From JAILZP01 sp037444185 (GTDB lineage: Bacteria; Bacillota; Desulfotomaculia; Desulfotomaculales; Desulfocucumaceae), in contig JBBIMW010000007.1 of the NCBI GenBank assembly GCA_037444185.1, positions 11,957 through 75,956 on the forward strand: a DNA stretch of 64,000 nucleotides. Direction: 5' to 3'. Positions 43,620-52,139 of this stretch are shown here, one piece after another; the stretch's first letter is position 1; every line of letters begins with the position of its first letter. Position numbers and translations under genes: made by a program. Below the pieces are notes generated by a model. The model saw only the letters and a list, made by a program, of their open reading frames with translations. It did not search any database and was not told where the DNA came from.

Positions 43620-45100
43620 TTAAAGAAATTGGCATCGGCATCGGCTTGGCCGCGGTTATCTTTCTGGCTGCGGCGGGTTACGACGTTTTTCCACTGTTCT
43701 TTCTGGCTGGGGCCGGGACGGCCCTTTATTTCATCGCCCGGTCCAGGGGTATGCTGGCCGGGAGTTTCAATGGGGGGGGAATTCAGGCGGGGCACGACGT
43801 GTCTTTTTCCGATATAGGAGGGCAGGTAACGGCTATAAAGGAGCTGAAGGAAGCCCTGGAGTTTGTTAAAAACCACAGCGACATACAAAAACTGGGAATC
43901 CGGCCCCTCAAGGGCATACTTTTGACCGGCCCCCCTGGAACCGGAAAGACCCTTTTGGCCAAGGCCGCCGCAAATTACACCGACGCCGCCTTTGTGGCGG
44001 CATCGGGCAGCGAGTTTATCGAAATGTACGCCGGGGTGGGGGCCCAGCGGGTGAGAAAGCTGTTTATGAAGGCCCGGGAGGTCTCCCGGCGGATGGGCAG
44101 GAACAACTCCATAATTTTCATCGACGAGATAGAAATACTGGGCGGCAAGCGGGGGCAGACAACCAGCCATCTGGAGTACGACCAGACCTTGAACGAGCTT
44201 TTGGTACAGATGGACGGACTGAAGGTGGACGACAGGGTGCGGGTGCTGCTGGTGGGGGCCACAAACCGTGCGGACATATTGGATCCCGCGCTGCTGCGGC
44301 CGGGGCGTTTTGATCGCCTGGTCAAGGTGGAACTGCCGGACAGGGAGGGGAGGCTTGAGATATTAAAGCTTCACACCAGGAACAAGCCCCTTGCCGGGGA
44401 CGTCAACCTGGAGTCCATTGCCAGGGAAACCTTCGGGTTCAGCGGCGCCCACCTGGAAAGCCTGGCCAACGAGGCAGCCATTCTGGCCATGCGTGAAAAT
44501 CTGCAGCAGGTTCACCACAGACACTTTCACGAGGCGGTGGACAAGGTGATGATGGGAGACCGCCTGGACAGGCGGCCGGCGCCGGCTGAATTGAGGAGGG
44601 TGGCCATACACGAGGCAGGCCACGCCTTTGTTAGTGAATATCTGCGCTACGGATCGGTGTCCACACTGACCATCGCCCCCAGGGGTCAAGCATTGGGTTA
44701 CATGAGGCAGACCCCCGAGGACGACACTTACTTATATACCAGGGACTATCTGGAAAACCAGATAGCTGTCATGCTGGCAGGGGCGGCGGCCGAGGAAATG
44801 ATGTTGGGGGGGCGCAGTACGGGAGCTGGCAACGACTATCTGCAGGCCACCAAAACGGCCGATCAGATAATCAATTCCGGCATGTCGGACCTTGGGGTAA
44901 TCGATCCGGAAACTCTGCCCAGGAGCTTTCGCTACAGGACCCAGAAAAAAATTCTGCAGGTCCAGGAGGATAAGGTGAAGGCTTATCTGGACTTAAAAAG
45001 AGGGGAGTTGGCCCAGGTGGCGGATCTCCTTTTAGAGCAGGAAAAAATATCGGGCCGGCAGCTGAGAAATATTCTGGACCGGAGCACTAGGTGCGCATAG
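43619..45100 (+). CDS. Short FtsH-like AAA+ zinc metalloprotease
   Basis: Membrane AAA+ protease. Two adjacent N-terminal hydrophobic segments have a very short loop. The AAA module has Walker A GPPGTGKT, Walker B IIFIDEIE and the second region of homology TNRADILDPALLRPGRFDR. The M41 peptidase domain has HEAGH as zinc site. At about 493 residues it lacks the extracytoplasmic domain of about 75 residues and the C-terminal tail of typical FtsH (600-650), so it is a paralog, not the main FtsH. No ATG, GTG or TTG sits near the SD AGGGGGGAG (43601-43609); ATT at 43619 (as TGATT) or CTG at 43616 fits best, otherwise TTG 43646. Confidence 0.88.
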   Translation: MKEIGIGIGLAAVIFLAAAGYDVFPLFFLAGAGTALYFIARSRGMLAGSFNGGGIQAGHDVSFSDIGGQVTAIKELKEALEFVKNHSDIQKLGIRPLKGILLTGPPGTGKTLLAKAAANYTDAAFVAASGSEFIEMYAGVGAQRVRKLFMKAREVSRRMGRNNSIIFIDEIEILGGKRGQTTSHLEYDQTLNELLVQMDGLKVDDRVRVLLVGATNRADILDPALLRPGRFDRLVKVELPDREGRLEILKLHTRNKPLAGDVNLESIARETFGFSGAHLESLANEAAILAMRENLQQVHHRHFHEAVDKVMMGDRLDRRPAPAELRRVAIHEAGHAFVSEYLRYGSVSTLTIAPRGQALGYMRQTPEDDTYLYTRDYLENQIAVMLAGAAAEEMMLGGRSTGAGNDYLQATKTADQIINSGMSDLGVIDPETLPRSFRYRTQKKILQVQEDKVKAYLDLKRGELAQVADLLLEQEKISGRQLRNILDRSTRCA

Positions 45101-45250
45101 TTTCCCTGAAAAGGGGCCATAATAAAAACGTGGGCTGTAAAGCCAGTCTCCTGGAGGGGTGCATTCAGCCAGTCACCCTAAACTCCAAGGGATTGTTTTT
45201 TACAGCCTTATTAATTGTCAACAACAAATCCGCTGGTTCCTGCCGTCGAC

Positions 45251-45285
45251 CCGGCATGGAACTATTGTTCCATGCCGGTTTTTCT
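45251..45285 (+). terminator. Strong terminator after the FtsH-like gene
   Basis: A perfect 12-bp stem (CCGGCATGGAAC with GTTCCATGCCGG, loop TATT) followed by TTTTTCTGTT. The upstream 45101-45250 holds no convincing gene. Confidence 0.88.
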
Positions 45286-45293
45286 GTTATAAT
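45265..45293 (+). promoter_or_regulatory. cinA promoter embedded in the terminator
   Basis: TTGTTC (45265-45270), 17-bp spacer, TATAAT (45288-45293). The -35 lies in the loop and 3' arm of the terminator hairpin, and the -10 lies just after its T tract. Confidence 0.65.
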
Positions 45294-45333
45294 ATAAATG
45301 ATTGCCTCATTTAACATTTTCCGGGGTGAAAAG

Positions 45334-45846
45334 ATGGTTTTCACTGCTGACGGCCAGGGTTTATGGGAATTGGCGGGGGGTCTACTGAGAAGCCTGGGGT
45401 TTTCCCTGGGGCTGGCCGAATCCTGCACCGGCGGGATGATAGCCGCCGGGATAACCGGCGTGGCAGGCAGTTCTGCTTTTTTTGCCGGAGGCGTGGTGGC
45501 TTATGACAACAGGGTGAAGGAAAAACTGCTGGCCGTGCCGGGGGGGGAACTGGCGGAATACGGGGCGGTTAGCGCGGAAGTGGCCCGGTCCATGGCTGCG
45601 GGGGCGAAAAAGATTTTTGGAACCGATATAGGATTGGCCGCAACGGGGGTGGCGGGACCCGGGGGAGGGACCCCTGCCAAGCCGGTGGGGTTGGTGTACA
45701 TTGCCTTGGAGGGCCCGGGGGGTGAGATATTTTGCAGAGAACTGCGGCTGAACGGGAGCCGTTCTGAAATCAGGTCCGCCGCCACAGCCGCCGCCATGGA
45801 AATGCTTGTAGTATTCTTGCAAAGGAGAATTGTATTTTGCCGATAG
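45334..45846 (+). CDS. cinA: CinA C-terminal domain protein (nicotinamide-nucleotide amidase type)
   Basis: A stand-alone CinA-C/PncC domain of 170 residues: LAESCTGGMIAAGITGVAGSSAFFAGGVVAYDNRVKEKLL, then GVSAEVARSMA-type helix, GLAATGVAGPGGGTPAKPVGLVYIA. Known members deamidate NMN; full-length CinA has an extra N-terminal domain that is absent here. ATG 45334 with SD GGGGTGAA fits the promoter at 45288; ATG 45298 would lie at the transcript start. The gene precedes recA, as in transformable Firmicutes. Its last 10 bp overlap the helicase gene. Confidence 0.92.
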   Translation: MVFTADGQGLWELAGGLLRSLGFSLGLAESCTGGMIAAGITGVAGSSAFFAGGVVAYDNRVKEKLLAVPGGELAEYGAVSAEVARSMAAGAKKIFGTDIGLAATGVAGPGGGTPAKPVGLVYIALEGPGGEIFCRELRLNGSRSEIRSAATAAAMEMLVVFLQRRIVFCR

Positions 45847-47426
45847 AATATGTAGTCTTCGGAAGTCTCAAAATCAGCCGCAAAATAGCCCAGGCCCTGG
45901 AGGAAATGGGATTTGAGGAGCCAACCCCGATTCAGTCCATGGCTGTGCCCCTTTTGGGCGAGGGAAAGGACGTCATCGGGCAGGCCCAGACCGGCACCGG
46001 GAAAACCGCCGCCTTCGGCATACCCATTGTGGAAAAGGTGAATACCAGGGGAAACGTGCAAGCCCTGGTGGTAACGCCCACCAGGGAGCTGGCGGTGCAG
46101 GTGGCGGAGGAAATATCCCGCATCGGCCGCTACCGGAGGGTGAGGACACTGCCTGTTTACGGGGGTCAGTCCATCGACAGGCAGGTCCGGGCCATAAAAC
46201 AGGGTGTGCACGTGGTCATCGGGACGCCGGGAAGACTCCTGGATCACCTGAGAAGAAAAACGCTGTCCCTCGATGGGGTCAGGATGGCGGTGCTGGACGA
46301 GGCCGACGAGATGCTGGACATGGGTTTCATCGAGGATGTGGAGGCTATATTAAAAGCCACCCCGGAAAACAGGCAGACACTGCTTTTTTCCGCCACCATG
46401 CCCGCGGAGGTGCAGGATCTCGCCCGCCGTTACATGAGGGACCCGGAATTTATCACCGTTAGCCGGGGCAGCATCACCGTGCCGCAAATAGACCAGGTAT
46501 ATTACGAAACCAGGGACCGGTCCAAGGTGGAAACCCTGGCCAGGCTTCTGGACAGCCTGGATGTAGCCAAGGCCATCATATTTTGCCGCACCAAGAAGGG
46601 TGTGGACGACCTGGTGGCCAGACTGGAGGCCCGGGCGTATCATGTGGCGGGGCTGCACGGGGACATGAGTCAGTACCAGAGGAACCACGTCATGCGAAGG
46701 TTTAAAAACAACCAGCTGGAGCTGCTGGTGGCCACGGATGTGGCGGCCCGGGGACTGGACATAGAAAATGTTTCCCACGTGATAAACTATGATTTGCCCC
46801 AGGATGTGGAGTTTTACGTGCACCGCATCGGCCGTACCGGCAGGGCGGGTAAGTCTGGAACCGCTTTATCCCTGGTGGCTCCCAGGGATTACAGCCAGTT
46901 GCGGCTGATCGAAAAACTAACCGGGACCAGGATCCGCCGGGAGAAGTTGCCTGATTCAGCCGATGTTGCCGAAGGGCAGAAAGAAAGCCTGAAGGAAAAA
47001 ATCCGCCTGGTAATTGAGGAGGGAAAACTGGGTTACTACAGGAACATGATCGATCCCCTGCTGGACGACTACGACCCCGTGGATGTGGCTGCTGCGGCCT
47101 TGAAAATACTTTGGGCCCCCGGGGAGAGCGCACCGGATAACGGGGCCGGTGACCCCGCCTTTGAAAATACCGGGGCCGGGCCGGGGATGGTGAGGCTTTT
47201 TATAAGCATTGGGCACACGGAGAATGTCAGGCCCCAGGATTTGGTCCGGGCGTTGTGCGACGATACCGGCATGTCGGCCAATCTGATCGGAGACATCAGG
47301 ATTTACGACAAATTCACTTTTGTGGAGGTGCCGGAGGAATGGGCCAGCTGCGTAATTGGAACAATGCATCGGCAGGCCGTCATCAGGGGGAGAAAGATCA
47401 GTGTGGAGCCGGCCAAAAAACGATAG
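45837..47426 (+). CDS. DEAD-box RNA helicase (CshA/DeaD-like)
   Basis: ATP-dependent RNA helicase of 529 residues: Q motif (FEEPTPIQ), AQTGTGKTAAFG, PTRELAVQV, DEAD in LDEADEMLDMGF, SATM, then domain 2 with FCRTKKGVDDL, ATDVAARGLDI and HRIGRTGRAG. Residues about 450-529 form a DbpA/CsdA-type RNA-binding domain (VRLFISIGHTENVRPQDLVRALCDDTGM...). It probably acts in ribosome assembly or with RNase Y and PNPase in mRNA decay. TTG start overlaps cinA. Confidence 0.93.
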   Translation: MPIEYVVFGSLKISRKIAQALEEMGFEEPTPIQSMAVPLLGEGKDVIGQAQTGTGKTAAFGIPIVEKVNTRGNVQALVVTPTRELAVQVAEEISRIGRYRRVRTLPVYGGQSIDRQVRAIKQGVHVVIGTPGRLLDHLRRKTLSLDGVRMAVLDEADEMLDMGFIEDVEAILKATPENRQTLLFSATMPAEVQDLARRYMRDPEFITVSRGSITVPQIDQVYYETRDRSKVETLARLLDSLDVAKAIIFCRTKKGVDDLVARLEARAYHVAGLHGDMSQYQRNHVMRRFKNNQLELLVATDVAARGLDIENVSHVINYDLPQDVEFYVHRIGRTGRAGKSGTALSLVAPRDYSQLRLIEKLTGTRIRREKLPDSADVAEGQKESLKEKIRLVIEEGKLGYYRNMIDPLLDDYDPVDVAAAALKILWAPGESAPDNGAGDPAFENTGAGPGMVRLFISIGHTENVRPQDLVRALCDDTGMSANLIGDIRIYDKFTFVEVPEEWASCVIGTMHRQAVIRGRKISVEPAKKR

Positions 47427-47495
47427 GCCGCCACCGGCTGAAATGGCTTATTCCGGGTGATGCTCCATGACCGGAAAAGATTGTCTAAAAACAAG

Positions 47496-47524
47496 TGGAC
47501 TGGCCTCCCGCCTTAAGGTAAAAT
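47496..47524 (+). promoter_or_regulatory. Candidate recA promoter
   Basis: TGGACT (47496-47501), 17-bp spacer, TAAAAT (47519-47524). No GAAC-N4-GTTC LexA box of the Gram-positive type is visible in the 145-bp gap. Confidence 0.5.
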
Positions 47525-47570
47525 ATTGGTAATCGATTGCTCAGGGAAAATCAAGCTGATTTGAGGGGGT

Positions 47571-48617
47571 ATGGTCCATACTATGGCAGCCATAGACAGA
47601 ACAAAGGCCCTGGATACGGCACTGGTGCAGATTGAGCGGCAGTTCGGCAAGGGAGCCATCATGAAGCTGGGGGATGCTCCTGCCAGGCTTAATATCGAGA
47701 CCGTCCCCACGGGGGCCGTTTCCCTGGACGTCGCCCTGGGCCTGGGCGGGGTGCCGCGGGGCCGGGTGATTGAAATATTCGGGCCGGAATCCTCCGGCAA
47801 GACCACCGTGGCGCTGCATATAATTTCCGAGGCCCAGAGAATGGGGGGCATCGCCGCCTTCATCGATGCCGAGCACGCCCTGGATCCCAACTATGCCAAG
47901 AATATCGGGGTGGACATCGACAACCTGCTGGTGGCGCAGCCGGACACCGGCGAGCAGGCCTTGGAAATATGCGAGCATCTGGTGCGTAGCGGCGCGGTGG
48001 ACATTGTGGTGATTGATTCAGTGGCCGCCCTGGTGCCCAAGGCGGAAATCGACGGGGAAATGGGGGACTCCCATGTCGGGCTGCAGGCCCGCCTGATGTC
48101 CCAGGCCCTGCGGAAACTGACGGGAATCACCAGCAAGTCAAGGACTGTGGTTATTTTTATCAACCAATTGAGGGAAAAGGTCGGAGTGATTTTTGGGAAC
48201 CCGGAAACCACCCCGGGCGGACGAGCCTTGAAGTTTTACGCCTCGGTGCGGCTTGAGGTGCGCAAGCTGGAGTCACTGAAGCAGGGCAACGACGTGGTGG
48301 GCAGCCGGACCAGGGTCAAGGTGGTCAAAAACAAGGTGGCCCCCCCTTTTAAGCAGGCGGACTTCGACATCATGTACGGAACGGGTGTCTCCCGGGAGGG
48401 AGCATTGTTGGATATGGCTGCGGAACTGAATATAATAAATAAGAGCGGGGCCTGGTATTCGTACGGGGACGAGAGGCTCGGCCAGGGCAGGGAAAATGTT
48501 AAAGAAATGCTGAAAGGGCGGCCGGAACTGCTGAACGATATCGACCGCAGAATCAGGGAACATTACAAGCTGCGGTCCGACGGACAATCCAGATCTGAAG
48601 ACACGGGGGAGGCGTGA
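47571..48617 (+). CDS. recA: Recombinase RecA
   Basis: Strand-exchange ATPase. The 348-residue protein has ALVQIERQFGKGAIMKLG, Walker A GPESSGKTT, QPDTGEQALEI, the L1/L2 region (GEMGDSHVGLQARLMSQALRKLTG... FINQLREKVGVIFGNPETTPGGRALKFYAS) and a short acidic C-terminus. GAGGGGG is only 2 nt from ATG 47571 and 14 nt from ATG 47583 (which gives the more typical MAAIDRTKAL start), so the exact start is open. recX is not present next to it. Confidence 0.97.
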   Translation: MVHTMAAIDRTKALDTALVQIERQFGKGAIMKLGDAPARLNIETVPTGAVSLDVALGLGGVPRGRVIEIFGPESSGKTTVALHIISEAQRMGGIAAFIDAEHALDPNYAKNIGVDIDNLLVAQPDTGEQALEICEHLVRSGAVDIVVIDSVAALVPKAEIDGEMGDSHVGLQARLMSQALRKLTGITSKSRTVVIFINQLREKVGVIFGNPETTPGGRALKFYASVRLEVRKLESLKQGNDVVGSRTRVKVVKNKVAPPFKQADFDIMYGTGVSREGALLDMAAELNIINKSGAWYSYGDERLGQGRENVKEMLKGRPELLNDIDRRIREHYKLRSDGQSRSEDTGEA

Positions 48618-48708
48618 TTGGTAAATGGTCGCCCTTTACCGGGCAATTGCCGGCGCCGGTAATCCGGGTTTGGAGATGACAACTGGATGACATCAGCCTC
48701 CCAAGATC

Positions 48709-48737
48709 TTGACAATTCCATCATAAAATTGTACAAT
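48709..48737 (+). promoter_or_regulatory. Near-consensus sigma-A promoter between recA and rny
   Basis: TTGACA (48709-48714), exactly 17 bp, TACAAT (48732-48737). It is the best promoter match in the window and lies about 260 bp before rny. Confidence 0.85.
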
Positions 48738-48743
48738 ATATAT

Positions 48744-48850
48744 TGGGAGAAAATAGAATTGGATATCTACTACTTGCCGGTTTAAAATATATCCAACGTA
48801 ATAGGATAAAAAAACTTCAGGCCCGGCCAATGGGCTGAAGTTGTCTTGTT
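48744..48850 (+). ncRNA. Candidate small RNA or rny leader
   Basis: Predicted transcript from the near-consensus promoter to a hairpin at 48813-48841 (AACTTCA..GCCC pairing with GGGC..TGAAGTT, one bulge) followed by GTCTTGTTT. The first 70 nt contain a GGATAT/ATATCC pairing. No ORF with an SD lies inside. It could be an independent small RNA of about 100 nt or the first part of an attenuated rny leader. Confidence 0.45.
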
Positions 48851-48932
48851 TGCAGGAGTTAAACCTTGAAAATGGCGATGGTTTTCTCCCGCCCATTGCG
48901 GACAAGTTAGGGTAGATACTTTTTATTTTCTG

Positions 48933-48953
48933 CCGAGTGGACTCGGTTTTTTT
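48933..48953 (+). terminator. Intrinsic terminator in front of rny
   Basis: CCGAG/CTCGG with loop TGGA and seven T, only 43 bp before the rny start codon. No clear promoter lies between it and rny, which points to attenuation or read-through. The 378-bp gap 48618-48995 holds no gene. Confidence 0.7.
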
Positions 48954-48995
48954 AATGTATGGGAAATTATGCTTTCTCCAAAGGGAGGTGAATAG

Positions 48996-50537
48996 GTGCA
49001 GATAAACTATGTGATATTAATAACCCTGTTGGCAGTACTGGTTTCTTTTGCGATTGGGTATCTGGCGAGAAAGTCGATTGCCGAGGCCAAAATAGCATCA
49101 GCCGAGGCCCAGTCGAAAAAAATAATTGAAGATGCGGAGAAGGCGGCCGAGGCCAAGAAGAGGGAAGCCCTCCTGGAAGCCAAGGAAGAGGTGCTGAAAC
49201 TCCGCAATGAGGTGGAGAGGGAGAACAAAGAGCGGCGAACGGAAGTTCAGAGGATGGAGCGCCGCCTGGTGCAGAAGGAGGAAAGCCTGGACAGGAAGAC
49301 CGAGGCCATTGAGAGAAAGGAAGACATACTGAACAGGAAGGAATCCGAGATTGACAGGATAAGACAGGATCTCAGCCAGATCTACAGTAAGCAGGTGGCT
49401 GAGCTGGAGAGGATTTCGGGACTCACCTCCGAGGATGCCCGCCAAATATTGCTGGCCGATGTTGAAAAGGAAATCCAGCACGAGGCCGCCAAGATGATCA
49501 AGGACATCGAGGACAGGGCCAAGGAGGAGGGAGAAAGACGGGCCCGGGATATAATGTCCCTGGCCATCCAAAGGTGCGCCGCCGACCATGTGGCGGAAAC
49601 CACGGTGGCGGTCATACCACTGCCCAGTGATGAAATGAAGGGCCGGATTATAGGCCGGGAGGGAAGAAACATAAGGGCATTCGAAACCCTGACCGGCATC
49701 GATCTGATTATCGACGACACCCCCGAGGCCGTCATTTTGTCGGGATTCGACCCCATCCGGAGGGAAATTGCCAGAATCAGCCTGGAAAAACTCATCGTGG
49801 ACGGCAGGATACATCCGGCCAGGATCGAGGAAATGGTTGAAAAAGCCAAAAAGGAAGTGGACATTCAGATCCGGGAGGCTGGAGAGCAGGCCACCTTCGA
49901 AACAGGAGTGCACGGGCTGCACCCGGAACTGGTTAATCTTCTGGGCAGGCTCAGATTCAGGACAAGCTACGGACAGAACGTGTTGAAACATTCCACCGAG
50001 GTTGCCCACCTGGCGGGACTGATGGCGGCGGAACTGGGGGCGGACGTTCAGTTGGCCAAACGGGCCGGACTTCTACACGACATAGGCAAGGCTGTGGATC
50101 ACGAGGTGGAGGGGCCCCATGTGGCCATAGGGGTGGATCTGGCCAAAAAGTACCGGGAGAATTCCGAGGTGATACACGCCATTGCAGCTCACCACGGTGA
50201 TGAGGAGCCCAGGACCATTGTGGCTGTGCTGGTCCAGGCGGCCGACGCCATTTCGGCAGCCAGGCCCGGCGCCCGCAGGGAGACTCTGGAGAACTATATT
50301 CGCAGGTTGCAGAAACTGGAGGAGATTGCATCGGCCTTTGACGGAGTGGAAAAATCCTATGCCATCCAGGCCGGGCGGGAAATAAGGATAATGGTCAAGC
50401 CGGACCGGATCGACGATTTGGGAGCCATCAGGCTGGTTCGGGAAATAGCAAAGAAAATCGAGAGTGATCTGGATTACCCGGGTCAGATAAAAGTAACGGT
50501 GATCAGGGAAACCCGGGTGGTGGATTACGCCAAATAA
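48996..50537 (+). CDS. rny: Ribonuclease Y
   Basis: Membrane-anchored endoribonuclease that starts mRNA decay. The 513-residue protein has one N-terminal membrane helix (LITLLAVLVSFAIGYLA), a long coiled coil (about 30-190, rich in Glu/Lys/Arg), a KH domain (EMKGRIIGREGRNIRAFETLTG), and an HD domain with HSTEVAHLAGLMA and LLHDIGKAVDHE. GTG start with SD AAAGGGAGGTGA. With PNPase and a DEAD-box helicase also in this window, the main parts of a Firmicutes RNA degradosome are clustered. Confidence 0.97.
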   Translation: MQINYVILITLLAVLVSFAIGYLARKSIAEAKIASAEAQSKKIIEDAEKAAEAKKREALLEAKEEVLKLRNEVERENKERRTEVQRMERRLVQKEESLDRKTEAIERKEDILNRKESEIDRIRQDLSQIYSKQVAELERISGLTSEDARQILLADVEKEIQHEAAKMIKDIEDRAKEEGERRARDIMSLAIQRCAADHVAETTVAVIPLPSDEMKGRIIGREGRNIRAFETLTGIDLIIDDTPEAVILSGFDPIRREIARISLEKLIVDGRIHPARIEEMVEKAKKEVDIQIREAGEQATFETGVHGLHPELVNLLGRLRFRTSYGQNVLKHSTEVAHLAGLMAAELGADVQLAKRAGLLHDIGKAVDHEVEGPHVAIGVDLAKKYRENSEVIHAIAAHHGDEEPRTIVAVLVQAADAISAARPGARRETLENYIRRLQKLEEIASAFDGVEKSYAIQAGREIRIMVKPDRIDDLGAIRLVREIAKKIESDLDYPGQIKVTVIRETRVVDYAK

Positions 50538-50577
50538 AAATCCAGGCGGCCCACAAAAAGGGGCCGCCTGGATTTTT
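50538..50577. terminator. Strong bidirectional terminator after rny
   Basis: A 13-15 bp stem (AAATCCAGGCGGCCC and its complement) with loop ACAAAAAG, A-rich before and T-rich after. It starts directly after the rny stop. Confidence 0.88.
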
Positions 50578-50705
50578 ATGGGGACAGTATGATGAGTTCC
50601 ATATTTTTTATGCCGGTCCGCGGGCTGTTCCGGCAGGAATACGACTGCAAAAAAAGAAAGTTATCATAGCAGCGGGTTCAGTCACAGTCGGGGAGGATGT
50701 CTGTT

Positions 50706-51221
50706 TTGGGTTTGATGTACCAGGGGAAGGTGCTGAATGACAGCGTAGGGCTTTTAATATCCATACTGGTCCGGTATCCGGAGGTTTCTACCATAAATTT
50801 TGACCCGGAGCAACAAGTCTTGAAGTTCAATTTTATAACTTCCCGGGTTTTCGAATCCGCAGAGATGGAAACATTGGGCCGGCAGTTGCTGGACAGCATA
50901 GATGTATTCAACAGGCTGGGGAACAAGGCCCCCAGGCTTGGCCTGGTGACCGGCCAGGAGTGCGGCAGCTTTACCATGATTGAAATACAGAGGGATGTGG
51001 AAACACTGGTGAGGGAGGAAATAGCCCTGATTGTGGCGCTGTTGCGGCAGAGTCTTGAGCACTGCCTGGTCCAGGACGAAAACGACATGTATTACGAAGA
51101 AGACCTTCTAATTCAGGAAGAGATAATAGAACACATGCTGGAAAGCGTCAAGGGATGCACCGGGGACAAACAGCTTTTTGCCTTCAGGGAAGAGGGCCGG
51201 GTGCTGGTATTCAACAAATAG
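50706..51221 (+). CDS. Hypothetical protein between rny and ymdB
   Basis: Not recognised. About 171 residues: an N-terminal alpha/beta part (VGLLISILVRYPEVSTINFDPEQQVLKFNF) and a helical, very acidic C-terminal part (QDENDMYYEEDLLIQEEIIEHMLESV) ending in a strand (QLFAFREEGRVLVFNK). It looks soluble. ATG 50697 abuts GGGAGG with no spacing, so TTG 50706 (9 nt) or ATG 50715 is the likelier start. It lies between two genes that are normally adjacent or nearly so, and has its own SD. Confidence 0.72.
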   Translation: MGLMYQGKVLNDSVGLLISILVRYPEVSTINFDPEQQVLKFNFITSRVFESAEMETLGRQLLDSIDVFNRLGNKAPRLGLVTGQECGSFTMIEIQRDVETLVREEIALIVALLRQSLEHCLVQDENDMYYEEDLLIQEEIIEHMLESVKGCTGDKQLFAFREEGRVLVFNK

Positions 51222-51236
51222 TGGGGGTCTGATTCC

Positions 51237-52016
51237 TTGCGGCTACTGATAATCGGGGACATTGTGGGAAAGCCCGGACGTCGGGCGATCAAACAGAATC
51301 TGCCGGGTTTGGTGACCCAGCTGTCCATAGATGTGGTGATCGCCAATGGTGAAAATGCGGCCGGGGGTAATGGTATCACCAGGGAAGTGGCCCAGGAGAT
51401 GTTCAACTGCGGTGTTGACGTAATCACCATGGGTAATCACGTATGGAACCAAAAAGAGATTTGCAATTATATAAACCAGGAATCCCGGATAATCCGGCCC
51501 GCCAATTATCCGCCGGGCGCCCCGGGCCGGGGATGGGGCCTATACAGGAAGGGGAAGGGGCCTCACCTGGGCGTGGCCAATCTGTCCGGAAGGATATTCA
51601 TGCAGGAGTTGGACTGCCCTTTCAGAAAGGCGGACGAGCTACTAAATGAACTCAGGGGCAGGGCGGACATTATTGTTGTAGACTTTCACGCCGAGGCCTC
51701 CTCGGAGAAAATGGCCATGGGCTGGTACCTGGACGGACGGGTGACCGCCGTCTGCGGCACCCATACCCATGTGCAGACGGCGGACGAGAGGATACTTCCC
51801 GGGGGTACAGCTTATATTACCGATGTGGGCATGACCGGTCCCGTGAACTCAGTCATCGGAGTGAAGAAGGAGCTGGTTATAGAAAAATTCATCACCCAGA
51901 TACCCAGGCGTTTTGAGGTGGCCGACGGACTATATCAGTTCAACGCAGTGATGCTGGAGATCGACGATGGGTCTTTCCAAGCGGTTACTATCGAACGTAT
52001 TCAGAATTATGAATGA
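51237..52016 (+). CDS. ymdB: YmdB-family metallophosphoesterase
   Basis: In Bacillus YmdB is a 2',3'-cyclic nucleotide phosphodiesterase that affects biofilm fate and interacts with the RNase Y region. The 259-residue protein has di-metal motifs GDIVGKPGRRA, ANGENAAGGNGI, MGNHVWNQ, VDFHAEASSEK and CGTHTHVQTAD. TTG start 15 bp after the unknown gene. Confidence 0.95.
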   Translation: MRLLIIGDIVGKPGRRAIKQNLPGLVTQLSIDVVIANGENAAGGNGITREVAQEMFNCGVDVITMGNHVWNQKEICNYINQESRIIRPANYPPGAPGRGWGLYRKGKGPHLGVANLSGRIFMQELDCPFRKADELLNELRGRADIIVVDFHAEASSEKMAMGWYLDGRVTAVCGTHTHVQTADERILPGGTAYITDVGMTGPVNSVIGVKKELVIEKFITQIPRRFEVADGLYQFNAVMLEIDDGSFQAVTIERIQNYE

Positions 52017-52050
52017 GGTGGCCCCGCCTGGACAAAATATTCCGATCGTT

Positions 52051-52080
52051 AGAGGAATTATAGAAAAACTTATGGAATAT
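52051..52080 (+). promoter_or_regulatory. Sigma-H-type promoter for spoVS
   Basis: AGAGGAATT (52051-52059), 12-bp spacer, ATGGAATAT (52072-52080). Both boxes match the Bacillus sigma-H consensus (RnAGGAwWW and RnnGAATww) at every defined position. spoVS is sigma-H dependent in Bacillus. Confidence 0.8.
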
Positions 52081-52139
52081 AATCATACAGACAGGTTTTG
52101 TAAGCAATATTTCTGCCGGAGCAGAAGGAGGCGCCAACA

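Noticed and set aside
47427..47570. LexA box upstream of recA
   Set aside because: No GAAC-N4-GTTC pattern found in the gap by eye.
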